From assembly GCA_965205225.1 (NCBI GenBank), contig CBDBFZ010000002.1, forward strand, positions 310,001-374,000: 64,000 nucleotides of DNA, read 5' to 3'. A program made the position numbers and the translations under genes. The notes below the pieces were generated by a model. That model had not been told where the DNA came from. It did not search any database and saw only the letters and a list, made by a program, of their open reading frames with translations. The DNA comes from Litorimonas sp965205225. GTDB lineage: Bacteria > Pseudomonadota > Alphaproteobacteria > Caulobacterales > Maricaulaceae. Positions 35,785 through 44,627 of this stretch are shown here, one piece after another; within the stretch, counting starts at the first letter, position 1, and each line of letters begins with the position of its first letter.

Positions 35785-36959
35785 GCAGCTTCCTTCTCAC
35801 CACCTACAATATGCCAGGCGGCTTTGCGGCCATAATCCTCAACGTCATCCGTGGCATGTTCCGGGAAGAGATCCGTGTCGACAACGGCGGCTACGCCGCC
35901 ATGCAGTAACTCATCACGCTTAAACCCGGCGTCGACCATCCATTGATCGAGGTCGAGCTCGTGCATTTTTGTCCAGAACGGTTCATTATTATAGAAGGTA
36001 TCTCAGTCGCGGATAGCTTGCTCACAAAGCGGCATGTCAGCTGCATATTGCGGTTGCTCGACATGCATGACGATACCGCCCGGTGCAAGCAAGCGATGGC
36101 TCTCTTTCATGATCTTCGGCATCGCCTTCACGCTGGTTTCATGCAGGAACATGGTTGATTGCACCCAGTCGAAATGACCGTCCGGGAACATGGATAAATC
36201 TTCGGCATTGGCTTGAACGAAGCGGACATTGTCGACGCCCATCAACTTCGCCCGAGCCAGCCCGTAACGCAGGACAGGGGCGCCCATATCAAGGCAGATG
36301 ACCTCGGCGTCTGGATAGGCCTGAGCGATGGGCAGGACATTCTGGCCAAGCCCGCCACCAATATCCAGAATGCGTTTCGGCGCAAAATCAAGACGGTCCT
36401 TTTTCATCCAGGCGACCACGGCCTGTCCGCCGCCTGTCGTGACGAAGATGCCGCAATCATAATTGGCCGCGCCCGTGACATCACCCAGCATAAGCTCGTC
36501 ATGATAGCTTCCGGGCATGCAGTGATGATCAATCTTGGCGAGATAGGGCGGGAGTTCGACGCTGAGGTCCAGTTGCAAACGCTCGTCCCCATCGGTCAGT
36601 TCGCGTGCGCGCTCATTCAGTGTGCTGGCTTGGCGCAGCGTGACCCAGCGGTCAGCCCGCTGCCGCAATTCCATCGTATTGCGCCGCTGTGCCGACCAAT
36701 GCTGGAAGAGTGGATCTTTCAAGAGTGCTTTGCGCACCTGATTACGATGGTTGGGGGCTGGCATGTTTGGTTCGACTCGTGTTTCATAAGCGGTTTTAAC
36801 GCCGGGCAGAACCCGCGATGCAAGATGACGGTTGAGATGAGCGAGGAAGTTGAAGCGGGCTTTCTCGTCATGTGTTGTCTTCGGAAACATACCGTGCTCG
36901 CCAACAAGGCGGTAATCCGGCGGGCCATTATAATTGGATTGGGCGTTAGTCTAGGTCAT
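35781..36959 (-). pseudogene. class I SAM methyltransferase, two in-frame stops
   Basis: The gene starts at 36959 behind a strong GGGAG site (MT, then TAG at codon 3), continues TNAQSNYNGPPDYRLVGEHG and runs in one frame to 35781. A TGA at 36003-36005 interrupts IRD-stop-DTFYNNEPFW, where a Trp is expected. The SAM-binding core is intact: ILDIGGGLGQNVLPIAQAYP, EVICLDMGAPVLRYG, FPDGHFDWVQSTMFLHE. Together the parts make about 390 residues, a normal length for this two-domain methyltransferase type. Restart at 36890 could yield a 295-residue product lacking the end. No frameshift is needed, so the lesions are only two point nonsense changes. Substrate unknown. Confidence 0.82.
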
Positions 36960-37080
36960 GGTTTCTCCCTTCTTGATCACAAATTTCGCCTAAACGAATT
37001 CAGCGGTGTTGAAGTTGACAATACTCGATTTTCGACGATAACAGGGCAGCCATAACGTCTCACACAATATGAGTGTAATT

Positions 37081-37395
37081 ATGAGTCGGCGAATTCTTGT
37101 TCTGTTCAACCTGAAAGATGGCGTCAGCCGTGACGATTACGAAAACTGGGCGAAAACGAAGGATATTCCCGGCGTTAACGGGCTTGGGTCTGTCGATGTT
37201 TTCGAAGTGTTCCGGACCGAAGGCATGCGGTTTTCGGACGATCCAGCGCCCTACGGATATTTTTAAATCCTCGATATCAATGACATGGAAAAGTTTGGCG
37301 CGGAGGTGAGTTCTGAAGCCATGACCGCCCACGCAACGGAATTCCAAACCAAGTTTGCCAAGGACATTGCCTTTATCCAGACGAGCAAACTCTGA
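37081..37395 (+). pseudogene. HapK-like (REDY) small protein, in-frame TAA
   Basis: A gene of about 104 codons (MSRRILVLFNLKDGVSRDDY, then WAKTKDIPGVNGLGSVDVFE) similar to REDY-like HapK proteins, a dimeric alpha/beta-barrel family. A TAA at 37264-37266 interrupts APYGYF-stop-ILDINDMEKFGAEV, and the frame continues to TGA at 37393. Where the family usually has Glu the codon is a stop. An alternative ATG is at 37069. It overlaps the next gene's start. Confidence 0.65.
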
Positions 37396-38246
37396 TAAAA
37401 CTCCTCCAAGGAAAAACCGCCGTTATCACGGGATCCGGTCGGCGCGGCGGGCTCAGCGAAGCGATTGCAAAACGCCTGGCAGAAGATGGCGTGAATATTG
37501 TTATCTCGGATCTTGGTGCGCAGCGCGATGCTGCGACGGGCGAAGTGCATATAGGATCGATGACCGAGATGGAGAGTGTCGCCGAGTAGCTGCGGAGTAT
37601 GGGCGTACAGGCCTCGACACAGACGTGCGATGTACGCTCGCTCGAAGACGTTCGCGCGCTGGCGAGCCATGCAGCAGCCGAACACGGATCGCTGGATATC
37701 TGAGTCAATAATGCCGGAATCGGCTATATCATGAAGCCGTTGCTGGAGGTGACGGAAGACGATTGGCGCGCGGTGATCGACGTAAAGGTGATCGACGTAA
37801 ATCTGTCAGGTTCATTTTTTGGGGTGAAGGCTGCCGCCGAAGTCATGGTGCCACAGGGCAAAGGCGGGCGCATCGTCAACATTGCCAGCCAGGCGGCCAA
37901 GTCCGGCTTCCCGCATGCGCAGGCTTACACATCATCCAAACACGGTCTGGTCGGCCTAGTCCGCTCAGCCGCCACGGAGCTCGGCACACACGGCATCACC
38001 GTCAACAATGTCTGTCCCAACCATGTCACCACAGCGCTGGGGGCGTGGCAGAATGAGTATTTTGCAGAGGTCACCGGCGCGGACAGCGTTGAAGATTATC
38101 TCAAAGCCATGGCCGCGCGTATCCCGATGGGCCGACCGGGCTTGCCCGAAGACACGGCCAATGCGGTGGCCTGGCTCTGCAGCGACGAGGCGAAATACAT
38201 CACGGCGGAAAGCATGAATGTCAGTGGCGGCGAGGAACCGCACTAA
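37395..38246 (+). pseudogene. short-chain dehydrogenase/reductase, two in-frame stops
   Basis: A single-frame SDR gene with several lesions. The expected start overlapping the previous stop reads ATA instead of ATG (37395-37397, giving KLLQGKTAVITGSGRRGG, the NAD-binding Gly motif). TAG at 37587-37589 follows MESVAE, and TGA at 37701-37703 sits in SLDI-stop-VNNAG, where a Trp is usual. A perfect 15-bp tandem duplication (37772-37801) gives VIDVKVIDVN. The catalytic YxxxK (AYTSSKHGLVG) and the rest to 38246 are intact. A restart at 37731 could give a 171-residue C-terminal product without the cofactor site. Confidence 0.85.
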
Positions 38247-38278
38247 CCGTTGGAATTATCCTCGAAGGAACCATTCAA

Positions 38279-38899
38279 ATGATCAAGACACTCGAGATAT
38301 TGGGCTGCGCACTCATTCTTTCGTCCTGCGCGAGTCATGGTACAGTCACAGAGATCGCGCCTCTGACCAAGAAAGAAGCGTCGGTTCAAGCCTGGCAAGA
38401 CAATGTAGCGGGGAAGCCCATTGTTTTGCGGCGGACAACCCTGATTGTCCGTGACATGGAAACGTCTCTTACTCTCTATCGCGATGCGCTCGGCATGACG
38501 GTTCAATATGAGCAAGAGCTGACATCCCCCAATCTCGACGCGCGCTATAAGGCTGACGGTAAGAACCGTTCTCGTCTTGTCTTCGTTCAAGCGGATAATG
38601 AATTTGTCGGGGTGATCGGCCTTTGGCAGTTTCTTGATCAAACGGATAAGGATCTCGCTGACCCTGATCCCGCTGATTTTACACCAGGCGAGTTCGTTTT
38701 TGTCTTCAACACCGACAATCTTGCAGAAGTATTCGCCAAAGCTGCCGCCATTCCGGGCGTTAAGGTCATTGGTGAACCAAAGCTGCGTCGCTATCCATCC
38801 AAAGCGGGCGAGATCCAAACGTTAGTCTCTATGCTGATTGATCCGGATGGGCACATAGTTGAGCTCAACCAGGTCGTCTTTGACCCGCGCCGCGAATAG
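38279..38899 (+). CDS. VOC-family lipoprotein
   Basis: A 206-residue protein with a lipoprotein signal (MIKTLEILGCALILSSCASH, lipobox LSSC, Cys17) followed by a glyoxalase/VOC domain: RRTTLIVRDMETSLTLYRDA, GMTVQYEQE, SRLVFVQADNEFVGVIGLWQ, and LIDPDGHIVELNQ with a typical metal-ligand Glu. The exported VOC domain suggests binding or turnover of a small molecule in the periplasm. It is intact although its neighbours on both sides are broken, and follows the SDR gene by 32 bases. Confidence 0.85.
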   Translation: MIKTLEILGCALILSSCASHGTVTEIAPLTKKEASVQAWQDNVAGKPIVLRRTTLIVRDMETSLTLYRDALGMTVQYEQELTSPNLDARYKADGKNRSRLVFVQADNEFVGVIGLWQFLDQTDKDLADPDPADFTPGEFVFVFNTDNLAEVFAKAAAIPGVKVIGEPKLRRYPSKAGEIQTLVSMLIDPDGHIVELNQVVFDPRRE

Positions 38900-38917
38900 C
38901 TGGAAACGGGGCTGATT

Positions 38918-39316
38918 ATGACCCTTCCTCCCGATCCCGCTCCTGCCGGTTTTACCTAGCCCGGTGGCAAGACGCTGGCCTTTTCCCTCGTTGTCAATGT
39001 GGAGGAGGGGGCCGATCCGATTGTGGTGATGCCCTACGCGATCGATTCGAACGACATGAAGTTCTGGATCGATCCGTCCTTTACCGCCGACATGTGGGTC
39101 GATTACGCCAAAGCCACGTTCGATGTTCTGCGCGCAGAAGCGAAGACGCATGGCGCGCGCATGATGAGCCTGGGTCTGCATCTTCGCATCATTGGACGTC
39201 CGGGCCGGATCGGCGCGCTGGACGAAGTGCTGGATTACATCACGGGACATGAGGATGTCTGGATTGCGACTCGCGAACAGATTGCGGAGCATTTTTCGGC
39301 GCAGGTGCCGTCATGA
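38918..39316 (+). pseudogene. polysaccharide deacetylase-like (PuuE type), truncated
   Basis: The gene begins MTLPPDPAPAGFT, has TAG at 38957-38959 where the family has Trp (FT-stop-PGGKTLAFSLVVNVEEGAD), and then jumps from the N-terminal strand to the C-terminal part (MPYAIDSNDMKFWI, MMSLGLHLRIIGRPGRIGAL, YITGHEDVWIATREQIAEHF). Roughly half of a 290-300 residue protein is deleted in frame. The last codon overlaps the next gene's ATG (ATGA), showing the original operon coupling. Confidence 0.8.
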
Positions 39317-40107
39317 TCCCGCGCTCACTGCTGTTTGTTCTCGGCAACCGTCCTGAACGGTTTGAAAAAGCCCTTAGCGTGGGGGCGGATCTGATCTGTA
39401 TTGATCTGGAAGATGCGGTTGCGCTGGGCGGGAAAGACGATGCGCGGGACGCGGTGATTGCTTTTCTGAAGCAGACAGAGTCGAAAACTGTGTCATTGCG
39501 GATCAACGCGCCGGGAACGGACGCCTGCGCCAGGGATCAGCAGGTGATATCGGCGCTGGATCTGCCGTTCGTCATGATTCCGAAAATCGACACGGTTGAA
39601 GAACTGGCCAGTATTAAGACTGAGGCACCGCTCATCCCTGTGATCGAATCCGGGCTCGCGATCCTCAATGCGGCGGCAATCCTGTCCAACTGCCGCGTCC
39701 GCATGGGTCTGTTTGGCGGCGGGGACTATTCCGCTGATCTGGGCGTTCCAATGACATTCGAAGCATTTCAATATGCGCGCAGCCACTTGGCAGCCTGCTC
39801 AGCGGCATTCGAAGTTCCGGTGTTCGATGTGCCCTATCTGGATGTTCACGATGTCGAGGGCGGGGAGGCGGATACGCGCCGCGTGGCCGATCTCGGCATC
39901 TATTGCCGGGCCGCGATTCATCCCAAACAGATCGGCGCGATCCATGCCGCCTACACGCCGGGCGATGATGAGATCGCCGCCGCGAAAGCACTCAAGGCAG
40001 CTTACGACGCTTCTGGCGGTGATGTTGCGCTCCATAACGGAAAACTGATTGAAGCCCCGATCCTGCGGGCTGCCGAGCGTATGCTGGCGCGCACAGGACT
40101 TTTATAA
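39313..40107 (+). CDS. HpcH/HpaI (CitE-like) CoA-ester lyase
   Basis: A 264-residue TIM-barrel lyase of the CitE/malyl-CoA lyase superfamily, which splits or makes C-C bonds of CoA esters such as malyl- or citramalyl-CoA. Motifs: RSLLFVLGNRPERFEKAL, DLICIDLEDAVALGGKDDAR, LRINAPG, VMIPKIDTVEEL, and AAIHPKQIGAIHAAYTPG near the C-terminus. Its start overlaps the stop of the deacetylase remnant. It is intact, and with the acyl-CoA dehydrogenase, CoA-transferase and MaoC remnant it outlines a dicarboxylic CoA-ester pathway (for example mesaconate or citramalate metabolism), which is inference. Confidence 0.88.
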   Translation: MIPRSLLFVLGNRPERFEKALSVGADLICIDLEDAVALGGKDDARDAVIAFLKQTESKTVSLRINAPGTDACARDQQVISALDLPFVMIPKIDTVEELASIKTEAPLIPVIESGLAILNAAAILSNCRVRMGLFGGGDYSADLGVPMTFEAFQYARSHLAACSAAFEVPVFDVPYLDVHDVEGGEADTRRVADLGIYCRAAIHPKQIGAIHAAYTPGDDEIAAAKALKAAYDASGGDVALHNGKLIEAPILRAAERMLARTGLL

Positions 40108-40204
40108 GACAAATTGAAGAGTTTTTGCCCACCGTCACACATTTATTGGTTATTCCTGCTTGCCACGGTCAAGAGACTAACTGGATACAATAAGAGGCGA
40201 AGCT

Positions 40205-41140
40205 ATGGATGATGAAAAATCAGTACCCCAAAATAGTAGCGGTTATGAAGAGATCGTCTCTGCTGGACAGAACGCCCATTATGATGAGCAGGCGATCCGT
40301 CATGCGTTTGAAACGGGGGAATATCCTTACGACAAAAAACTGTCGCGCAAAGCCTATGAGAAGAAAAAACGGGAACTTCAGACAGAGCTTTTGAAGGTCC
40401 AGCTCTGGACGAAACAAATGGGGCAGAAGATCGTCCTGCTGTTTGAAGGGCGTGATGCGGCCGGCAAGGGCGGAGCGATCAAGCGCTTTACCGAACACCT
40501 CAACCCCCGCGCGGCCCGGGTTGTCGCTCTGGAAAAGCCAACTGATATAGAACGCGGTCAGTGGTATTTTCAGCGTTACATAAAAATGCTGCCGACGGCT
40601 GGCGAAATCGTCTTCTTTGACCGGTCTTGGTATAATCGTGCGGGCGTTGAACGGGCGATGGAATTCTGTACGCCGCGCGAATATCTGGAATTTATGCGCC
40701 AAGCACCAGAATTGGGACGCATGCTGGTCCGGTCTGGCATTATCCTGTTCAAGTTCTGGTTTTCGGTCACGCAGGAGGAGCAGCGACGGCGGTTTGAGTC
40801 GCGCGAACATGATCCACTTAAACAATGGAAACTCTCACCGATTGATATAGGCAGCCTCGACAAATGGGATGACTATACCGACGCGAAAGAGGCGATGTTC
40901 TATTATACAGATACGGCTGACGCGCCGTGAACCATTATCAAATCGGACGACAAGAAGCGCGCGCGTCTAAATTGCATGATGCATTTCCTCAATCGTCTGG
41001 ACTATCCTAGCAAGGACCCGTCTGTTGTTTGTGAACCCGATCCGCTGATCGTGGCCAATAGCTCCCAAGTCATTCACGGTAGCCACCGCATCATTAACAG
41101 CGTCATGCATCCCATGTTGCGCGATAAGGGCGAGACATGA
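40205..41140 (+). pseudogene. polyphosphate kinase 2, in-frame TGA
   Basis: A PPK2-family gene for polyphosphate-driven nucleotide phosphorylation. Walker A is FEGRDAAGKGGAIKRF, the Walker B/lid area is EIVFFDRSWYNRAGVERAM. The frame is intact for 241 residues to TADAP, then TGA at 40928-40930 replaces the conserved Trp before TIIKSDDKKRARLNCMMHFL, and the same frame continues through EPDPLIVANSSQVI to TGA at 41138. The truncated product keeps both phosphate-binding motifs but loses the C-terminal helices and the SDDKKRAR segment. It could be a decaying gene or, if TGA is read through, an active one. Confidence 0.85.
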
Positions 41141-41242
41141 TCTGAGTTGAGGCCGGTCAAAGCTCAGACCCCAGGGCGGACTACTCGACTGCAAACTGTT
41201 CTGGGCCTAGCAACAGGCCTCATCTTTGCTGGAGAAGTCGTC

Positions 41243-41592
41243 ATGGTCGGTAACATCAAGAAAGTCGGTCCGAACCGGTACCGCGAGACGTTCGGTCGTT
41301 ACTACGAAGATTTCAAGGAAGGTGATATTTACGAACATCGTCCCGGAAAGCCATCGCCAATCTCGGCATGGATGAAGTCAAATTCACGGCGCCGGTGTTT
41401 GTCGGCGATACAATTTACGGCGAGAGCGAAGTGCTCGGAAAACGCGAAAGCAAGTCGCGTCCCGGTCAGGGCATCACCACCATCGTGACGCGCGGCTACA
41501 AGCAAGACGGTACGATGGTCTGCACGTTCAAGCGCAACATGCTGATCCCGAGTAACGGCAATGCGGTGGAAGATAAGATCGGCCATTACTGA
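41243..41592 (+). pseudogene. MaoC-family hydratase with internal deletion
   Basis: Starts MVGNIKKVGPNRYRETFGRY with GGAGAAG upstream, goes to YEHRPGK, then an internal deletion joins it out of frame to AIANLGMDEVKFTAPVFVGD, TIYGESEVLGKRESKSRPGQ and RNMLIPSNG. About 60-70 residues holding the catalytic Asp/His loop are missing, so the product cannot work as an enoyl-CoA hydratase. It sits upstream of the acyl-CoA dehydrogenase gene, as MaoC genes of such clusters often do. Confidence 0.8.
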
Positions 41593-41697
41593 GCTTCGGT
41601 CTGAGGGTTGCGACGTCCTGCCGCCTTTGCGTTCAATCATGCTAGGAGCCGATAAACGCATCAAACCTGCGCGGAATCTAAACAACGAGTCCCTCTC

Positions 41698-42897
41698 ATG
41701 AACGCCATTCCCGACGCTGATCAATTCTCCGAAGAAGACGAAGCGATGATGCTTGACGTCATCGACCGCTGGTGCCGCGAAAAAGTGCGCGATCGGGTGA
41801 TTGAGATGGAACATGCAGACGAATATCCGCATGATTTTGTCGAGGACATGGAAGAGTTTGGCCTGTTCGGTGCGACCATTTCGCCCGAATATGGCGGACT
41901 CGGCCTGTCGGCGACGACCTACGCCAAGATCGTCATGCGCATTTCCCAAAAATGGATGAGCCTGACAGGTATATTCAACTCGCATCTCATGATGGCGACC
42001 ATTGTCGAGAAGTGTGGTACAGATTTTCAGAAAGATTACTGGCTACCCCAATTCTGCCCCGGTGAAATAAAGGGCGGGCTGGGCCTGACCGAGCCGAATG
42101 CCGGGGCGGATCTTCAGCCCATCAAAACGGTCGCAAAAAAGGACGGCGACGGCTACGTCGTGAACGGCTCTAAGACTTGGATTTCAAATGGTCTGGTGGG
42201 TGGCGCGGTTGCGCTCATGGTCAAGACCGATCCTGAGACAGACCCGCGCTATAAAGGCATGTCCATGCTGATCACGCCGAAGGTCGATCCAGAGACGGGT
42301 GAGGCCTATGCGGGCTTCACGACTGGCAGCAAAATGAAGAAGCTAGCCTATAAAGGTATTGATAGTTGCGAGCTGTTTTTCGACAATTATACACTCGACG
42401 CAGAGCGTCATCTGATTGGTGGCGTCGAGGGTAAGGGCTTTTACATGGCGGTTGGCGGTCTGGAACTGGGCCGGATCAACATCTCTGCCCGAGCCGTTGG
42501 CATTTCCCGCCGCGCGCTGGAAGAAAGCACGCGATACGCGCAGGAACGTGAGACGTTCGGCAAGCCCATTGCTGAGCATCAGGCGATCCAGCTCAAACTC
42601 GGCGAAATGGCGACGAAGACCAAGGCGGCGGAGCTGATGTACCTGCACGCGGCCGAAGCCTATGACCGAGGTGAACGCTGCGATATGGAAGCGGGGATTG
42701 CGAAATATTATACGTCCGAAATGGCCGTGGGAAACACGCTCAAAGCGATGCGGATCCACGGTGGATACTCCTATTCTAAGGAATATCCGGTCGAGCGTCT
42801 ATTTCGCGAGGCGCCGCTTATGTGCATCGGTGAAGGTATCAATGAAATGCAGCGCATCATCATTGCCAAGCAGCAGATTGCTCGGAATAAGATTTGA
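41698..42897 (+). CDS. acyl-CoA dehydrogenase
   Basis: A 399-residue FAD enzyme oxidising acyl-CoA at the alpha-beta bond. The conserved blocks are GLFGATISPEYGGLGLSATT, GGLGLTEPNAGADLQPIKT, GDGYVVNGSKTWISNG, RYAQERETFGKPIAEHQAIQ, and AMRIHGGYSYSKEYPVERLF. The last block is where many family members have the catalytic Glu at EGI or an equivalent. Substrate cannot be deduced; the neighbours (CoA-transferase, CoA-ester lyase, MaoC remnant) suggest a branched or dicarboxylic acyl-CoA such as methylsuccinyl-type substrates. Intact. Confidence 0.9.
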   Translation: MNAIPDADQFSEEDEAMMLDVIDRWCREKVRDRVIEMEHADEYPHDFVEDMEEFGLFGATISPEYGGLGLSATTYAKIVMRISQKWMSLTGIFNSHLMMATIVEKCGTDFQKDYWLPQFCPGEIKGGLGLTEPNAGADLQPIKTVAKKDGDGYVVNGSKTWISNGLVGGAVALMVKTDPETDPRYKGMSMLITPKVDPETGEAYAGFTTGSKMKKLAYKGIDSCELFFDNYTLDAERHLIGGVEGKGFYMAVGGLELGRINISARAVGISRRALEESTRYAQERETFGKPIAEHQAIQLKLGEMATKTKAAELMYLHAAEAYDRGERCDMEAGIAKYYTSEMAVGNTLKAMRIHGGYSYSKEYPVERLFREAPLMCIGEGINEMQRIIIAKQQIARNKI

Positions 42898-43002
42898 ACG
42901 AGAAAATTTACCTTTTCGCCTCCAGCCGATCAAGTCGGCCTGAGCGGCAATTGTTTTTGACCCATACTCCCTCAGCAGAGAGTGCTTTCGACAGGACGTA
43001 AC

Positions 43003-44163
43003 ATGACCTACAAACCTCTCGATGGCATCCGCATCATCGTGGTCGAGCAATATGGCGCCGGACCCTATGGCACCCAGATCCTCGCTGACCTCGGCGCTGA
43101 GGTCATTAAGATTGAAAATCCCGGGACGGGAGGGGATGTGTCGCGGTTTGTGTCGCCGCACCGAATTGGCGATACGGACAGTCAATTCTTCCAGACCTTT
43201 AATCGCAACAAGAAATCGCTTTTGCTCGATTTGAAGGATGTAGACGGGCGCAAACAGTTCGAAGCTCTGGTCAAGACAGCGGACGCAGTGTCCAACAATC
43301 TTCGCGGTGATCTGCCTACCAAGCTCGGCATTGATTTCGAGACGCTGAAAGCCATCAATCCGAAGATTGTCTGCGCGCATCTGTCGGCCTATGGCCGCGA
43401 CAACTCGCGCGAAGCGTGCCCGGGCTATGACTATCTGATGCAGGCGGAAGCGGGTTTCTGTTCCGTCACGGGCGAGCCGGGCGGCCCGCCTGTCAGGTTC
43501 GGACTGTCCATGGTCGATTTCATGACGGGTTCGATGATGGCGACCGGTCTGGTGTCGGCTGTTCTGGGCGCTCACCGGATGGGCAATGGCTGCGATGTGG
43601 ATGTCTCGCTGTTTGATACGGCGCTGCATCAGGTCAGCTATCCGGCCACCTGGTATCTGAATGCAGGTGACGTCGTGACGCGCCAGCCGCGCGGTGCACA
43701 TCCGGCGATCGTGCCGAGCCAGCTGATGGAAGCGGATGATGGCTGGATCATGTTCTGCTGCCAGACGCAGAAGTTCTGGGAACGCGTCGCCGAACGGCTC
43801 GATCACTCGGAATGGACCACCGATCCGCGGTTCCTCACCATTGAGGACCGCCGCGAAAACCGCGCGCTTGTGCAGCAGGCGATGGAAGCCGTCATGAAAA
43901 CCAATACGGTGGCGCACTGGATGGAAAAATTCGCTGGTTACATTCCCGCAGCCCCTGTCTGCGATATCGCGCAGGCGTTCGAGAACCCCTATGTGGCTGA
44001 GGTTGAGATGATCTACGAGACCGAACATCCGGGCATGGAAAATGGGACAATCCGCCTGATGAGCAGCCCCTACAAGATCAACGGAGAGCGGATTAAGGGC
44101 GGGATTGCGCCAGCGCTCGGGGCGAACACGCAGGACTTGCTCGGTGACGACTCTGCGGCGTAG
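43003..44163 (+). CDS. CaiB/BaiF-type CoA-transferase
   Basis: A 386-residue class III CoA-transferase. N-terminal MTYKPLDGIRIIVVEQYGAG, GTQILADLGAEVIKIENPGT, the RNKKSLLLDLKD and NNLRGDLPTKLGIDF blocks, and the catalytic Asp in CPGYDYLMQAEAG are all present. The frame opens at 42982, but 43003 has AGGA upstream and matches the family start. It ends the acyl-CoA cluster. Together with the CitE-like lyase it could activate and cleave a dicarboxylic acid. Intact. Confidence 0.9.
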   Translation: MTYKPLDGIRIIVVEQYGAGPYGTQILADLGAEVIKIENPGTGGDVSRFVSPHRIGDTDSQFFQTFNRNKKSLLLDLKDVDGRKQFEALVKTADAVSNNLRGDLPTKLGIDFETLKAINPKIVCAHLSAYGRDNSREACPGYDYLMQAEAGFCSVTGEPGGPPVRFGLSMVDFMTGSMMATGLVSAVLGAHRMGNGCDVDVSLFDTALHQVSYPATWYLNAGDVVTRQPRGAHPAIVPSQLMEADDGWIMFCCQTQKFWERVAERLDHSEWTTDPRFLTIEDRRENRALVQQAMEAVMKTNTVAHWMEKFAGYIPAAPVCDIAQAFENPYVAEVEMIYETEHPGMENGTIRLMSSPYKINGERIKGGIAPALGANTQDLLGDDSAA

Positions 44164-44362
44164 TCTGGCTCCATGACATATAACACCCGAACGATATTGT
44201 CAGGTTATTGTGTGACGTGTGAGGGGTTTCTGGTCTGGTGTATTTATGCGGTCATTGCGAGGGCGTCGTAAGTCCACACCCGAGATGTGTCAGGACGGGC
44301 GTGGCGGCAGCAAATTGAAGAGAGTTTGTAACGCCGCGCCTGGCGAGCAGACCCTCGACATC

Positions 44363-44392
44363 GGCAGGACCCAGAGCGGCAGGACCCAGAGC
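44363..44392. repeat. 15-bp x 2 tandem repeat
   Basis: Two perfect 15-bp units (GGCAGGACCCAGAGC) at 44363-44377 and 44378-44392, with the first 7 bases of a third unit following. Confidence 0.9.
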
Positions 44393-44463
44393 GGCAGGAT
44401 CACCCCGCCCGGTTCATGGGGCCGTCAAAAACCCATGATGCGATTATACCGCCATGCCGCAGT

Positions 44464-44502
44464 CCCGCGATAAGGACCCGCGATAAGGGCCCGCGATAAG
44501 GG
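44464..44502. repeat. 13-bp x 3 tandem repeat
   Basis: Three 13-bp units (CCCGCGATAAGGA/G) at 44464, 44477 and 44490; the last two are identical, the first differs in its final base. About 125 bp upstream of the giant gene. Confidence 0.9.
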
Positions 44503-44627
44503 TCTGTGTTGGCCAAGACCCTAACGGCGCATCAGATATCAATCGGTCTCCCTAATGAAACACTTGATCCACAGCCAAGGTCATGTGACATGACCGTCAA
44601 ATAATACCCATTTGGAAATGTAGGACC

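Larger units (their letters stand above)
44164..44627. other. gene-free leader of the giant gene with tandem repeats
   Basis: No convincing gene (an 84-codon frame at 44219 lacks a ribosome binding site and spans the repeats). The stretch probably contains the promoter of the giant gene. It holds the two short tandem arrays listed separately. Confidence 0.5.

Noticed and set aside
36213..37055. 280-codon plus-strand frame over the methyltransferase
   Set aside because: The minus strand carries the SAM-binding motif and a strong start site; the plus frame has no domain.
35781..41140. Genome-wide reassignment of UGA to tryptophan
   Set aside because: Intact genes in the window use TGG for Trp and many end in TGA, and UAG and UAA interruptions also occur, so point decay explains the data better.
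42799..44028. 409-codon minus-strand frame under the CoA-transferase
   Set aside because: It is the antisense of a clear CaiB-type gene with His/Arg-rich composition typical of shadow frames.
44363..44502. CRISPR-like array upstream of the giant gene
   Set aside because: The units are 13-15 bp, directly adjacent and without spacers; they are plain tandem repeats.
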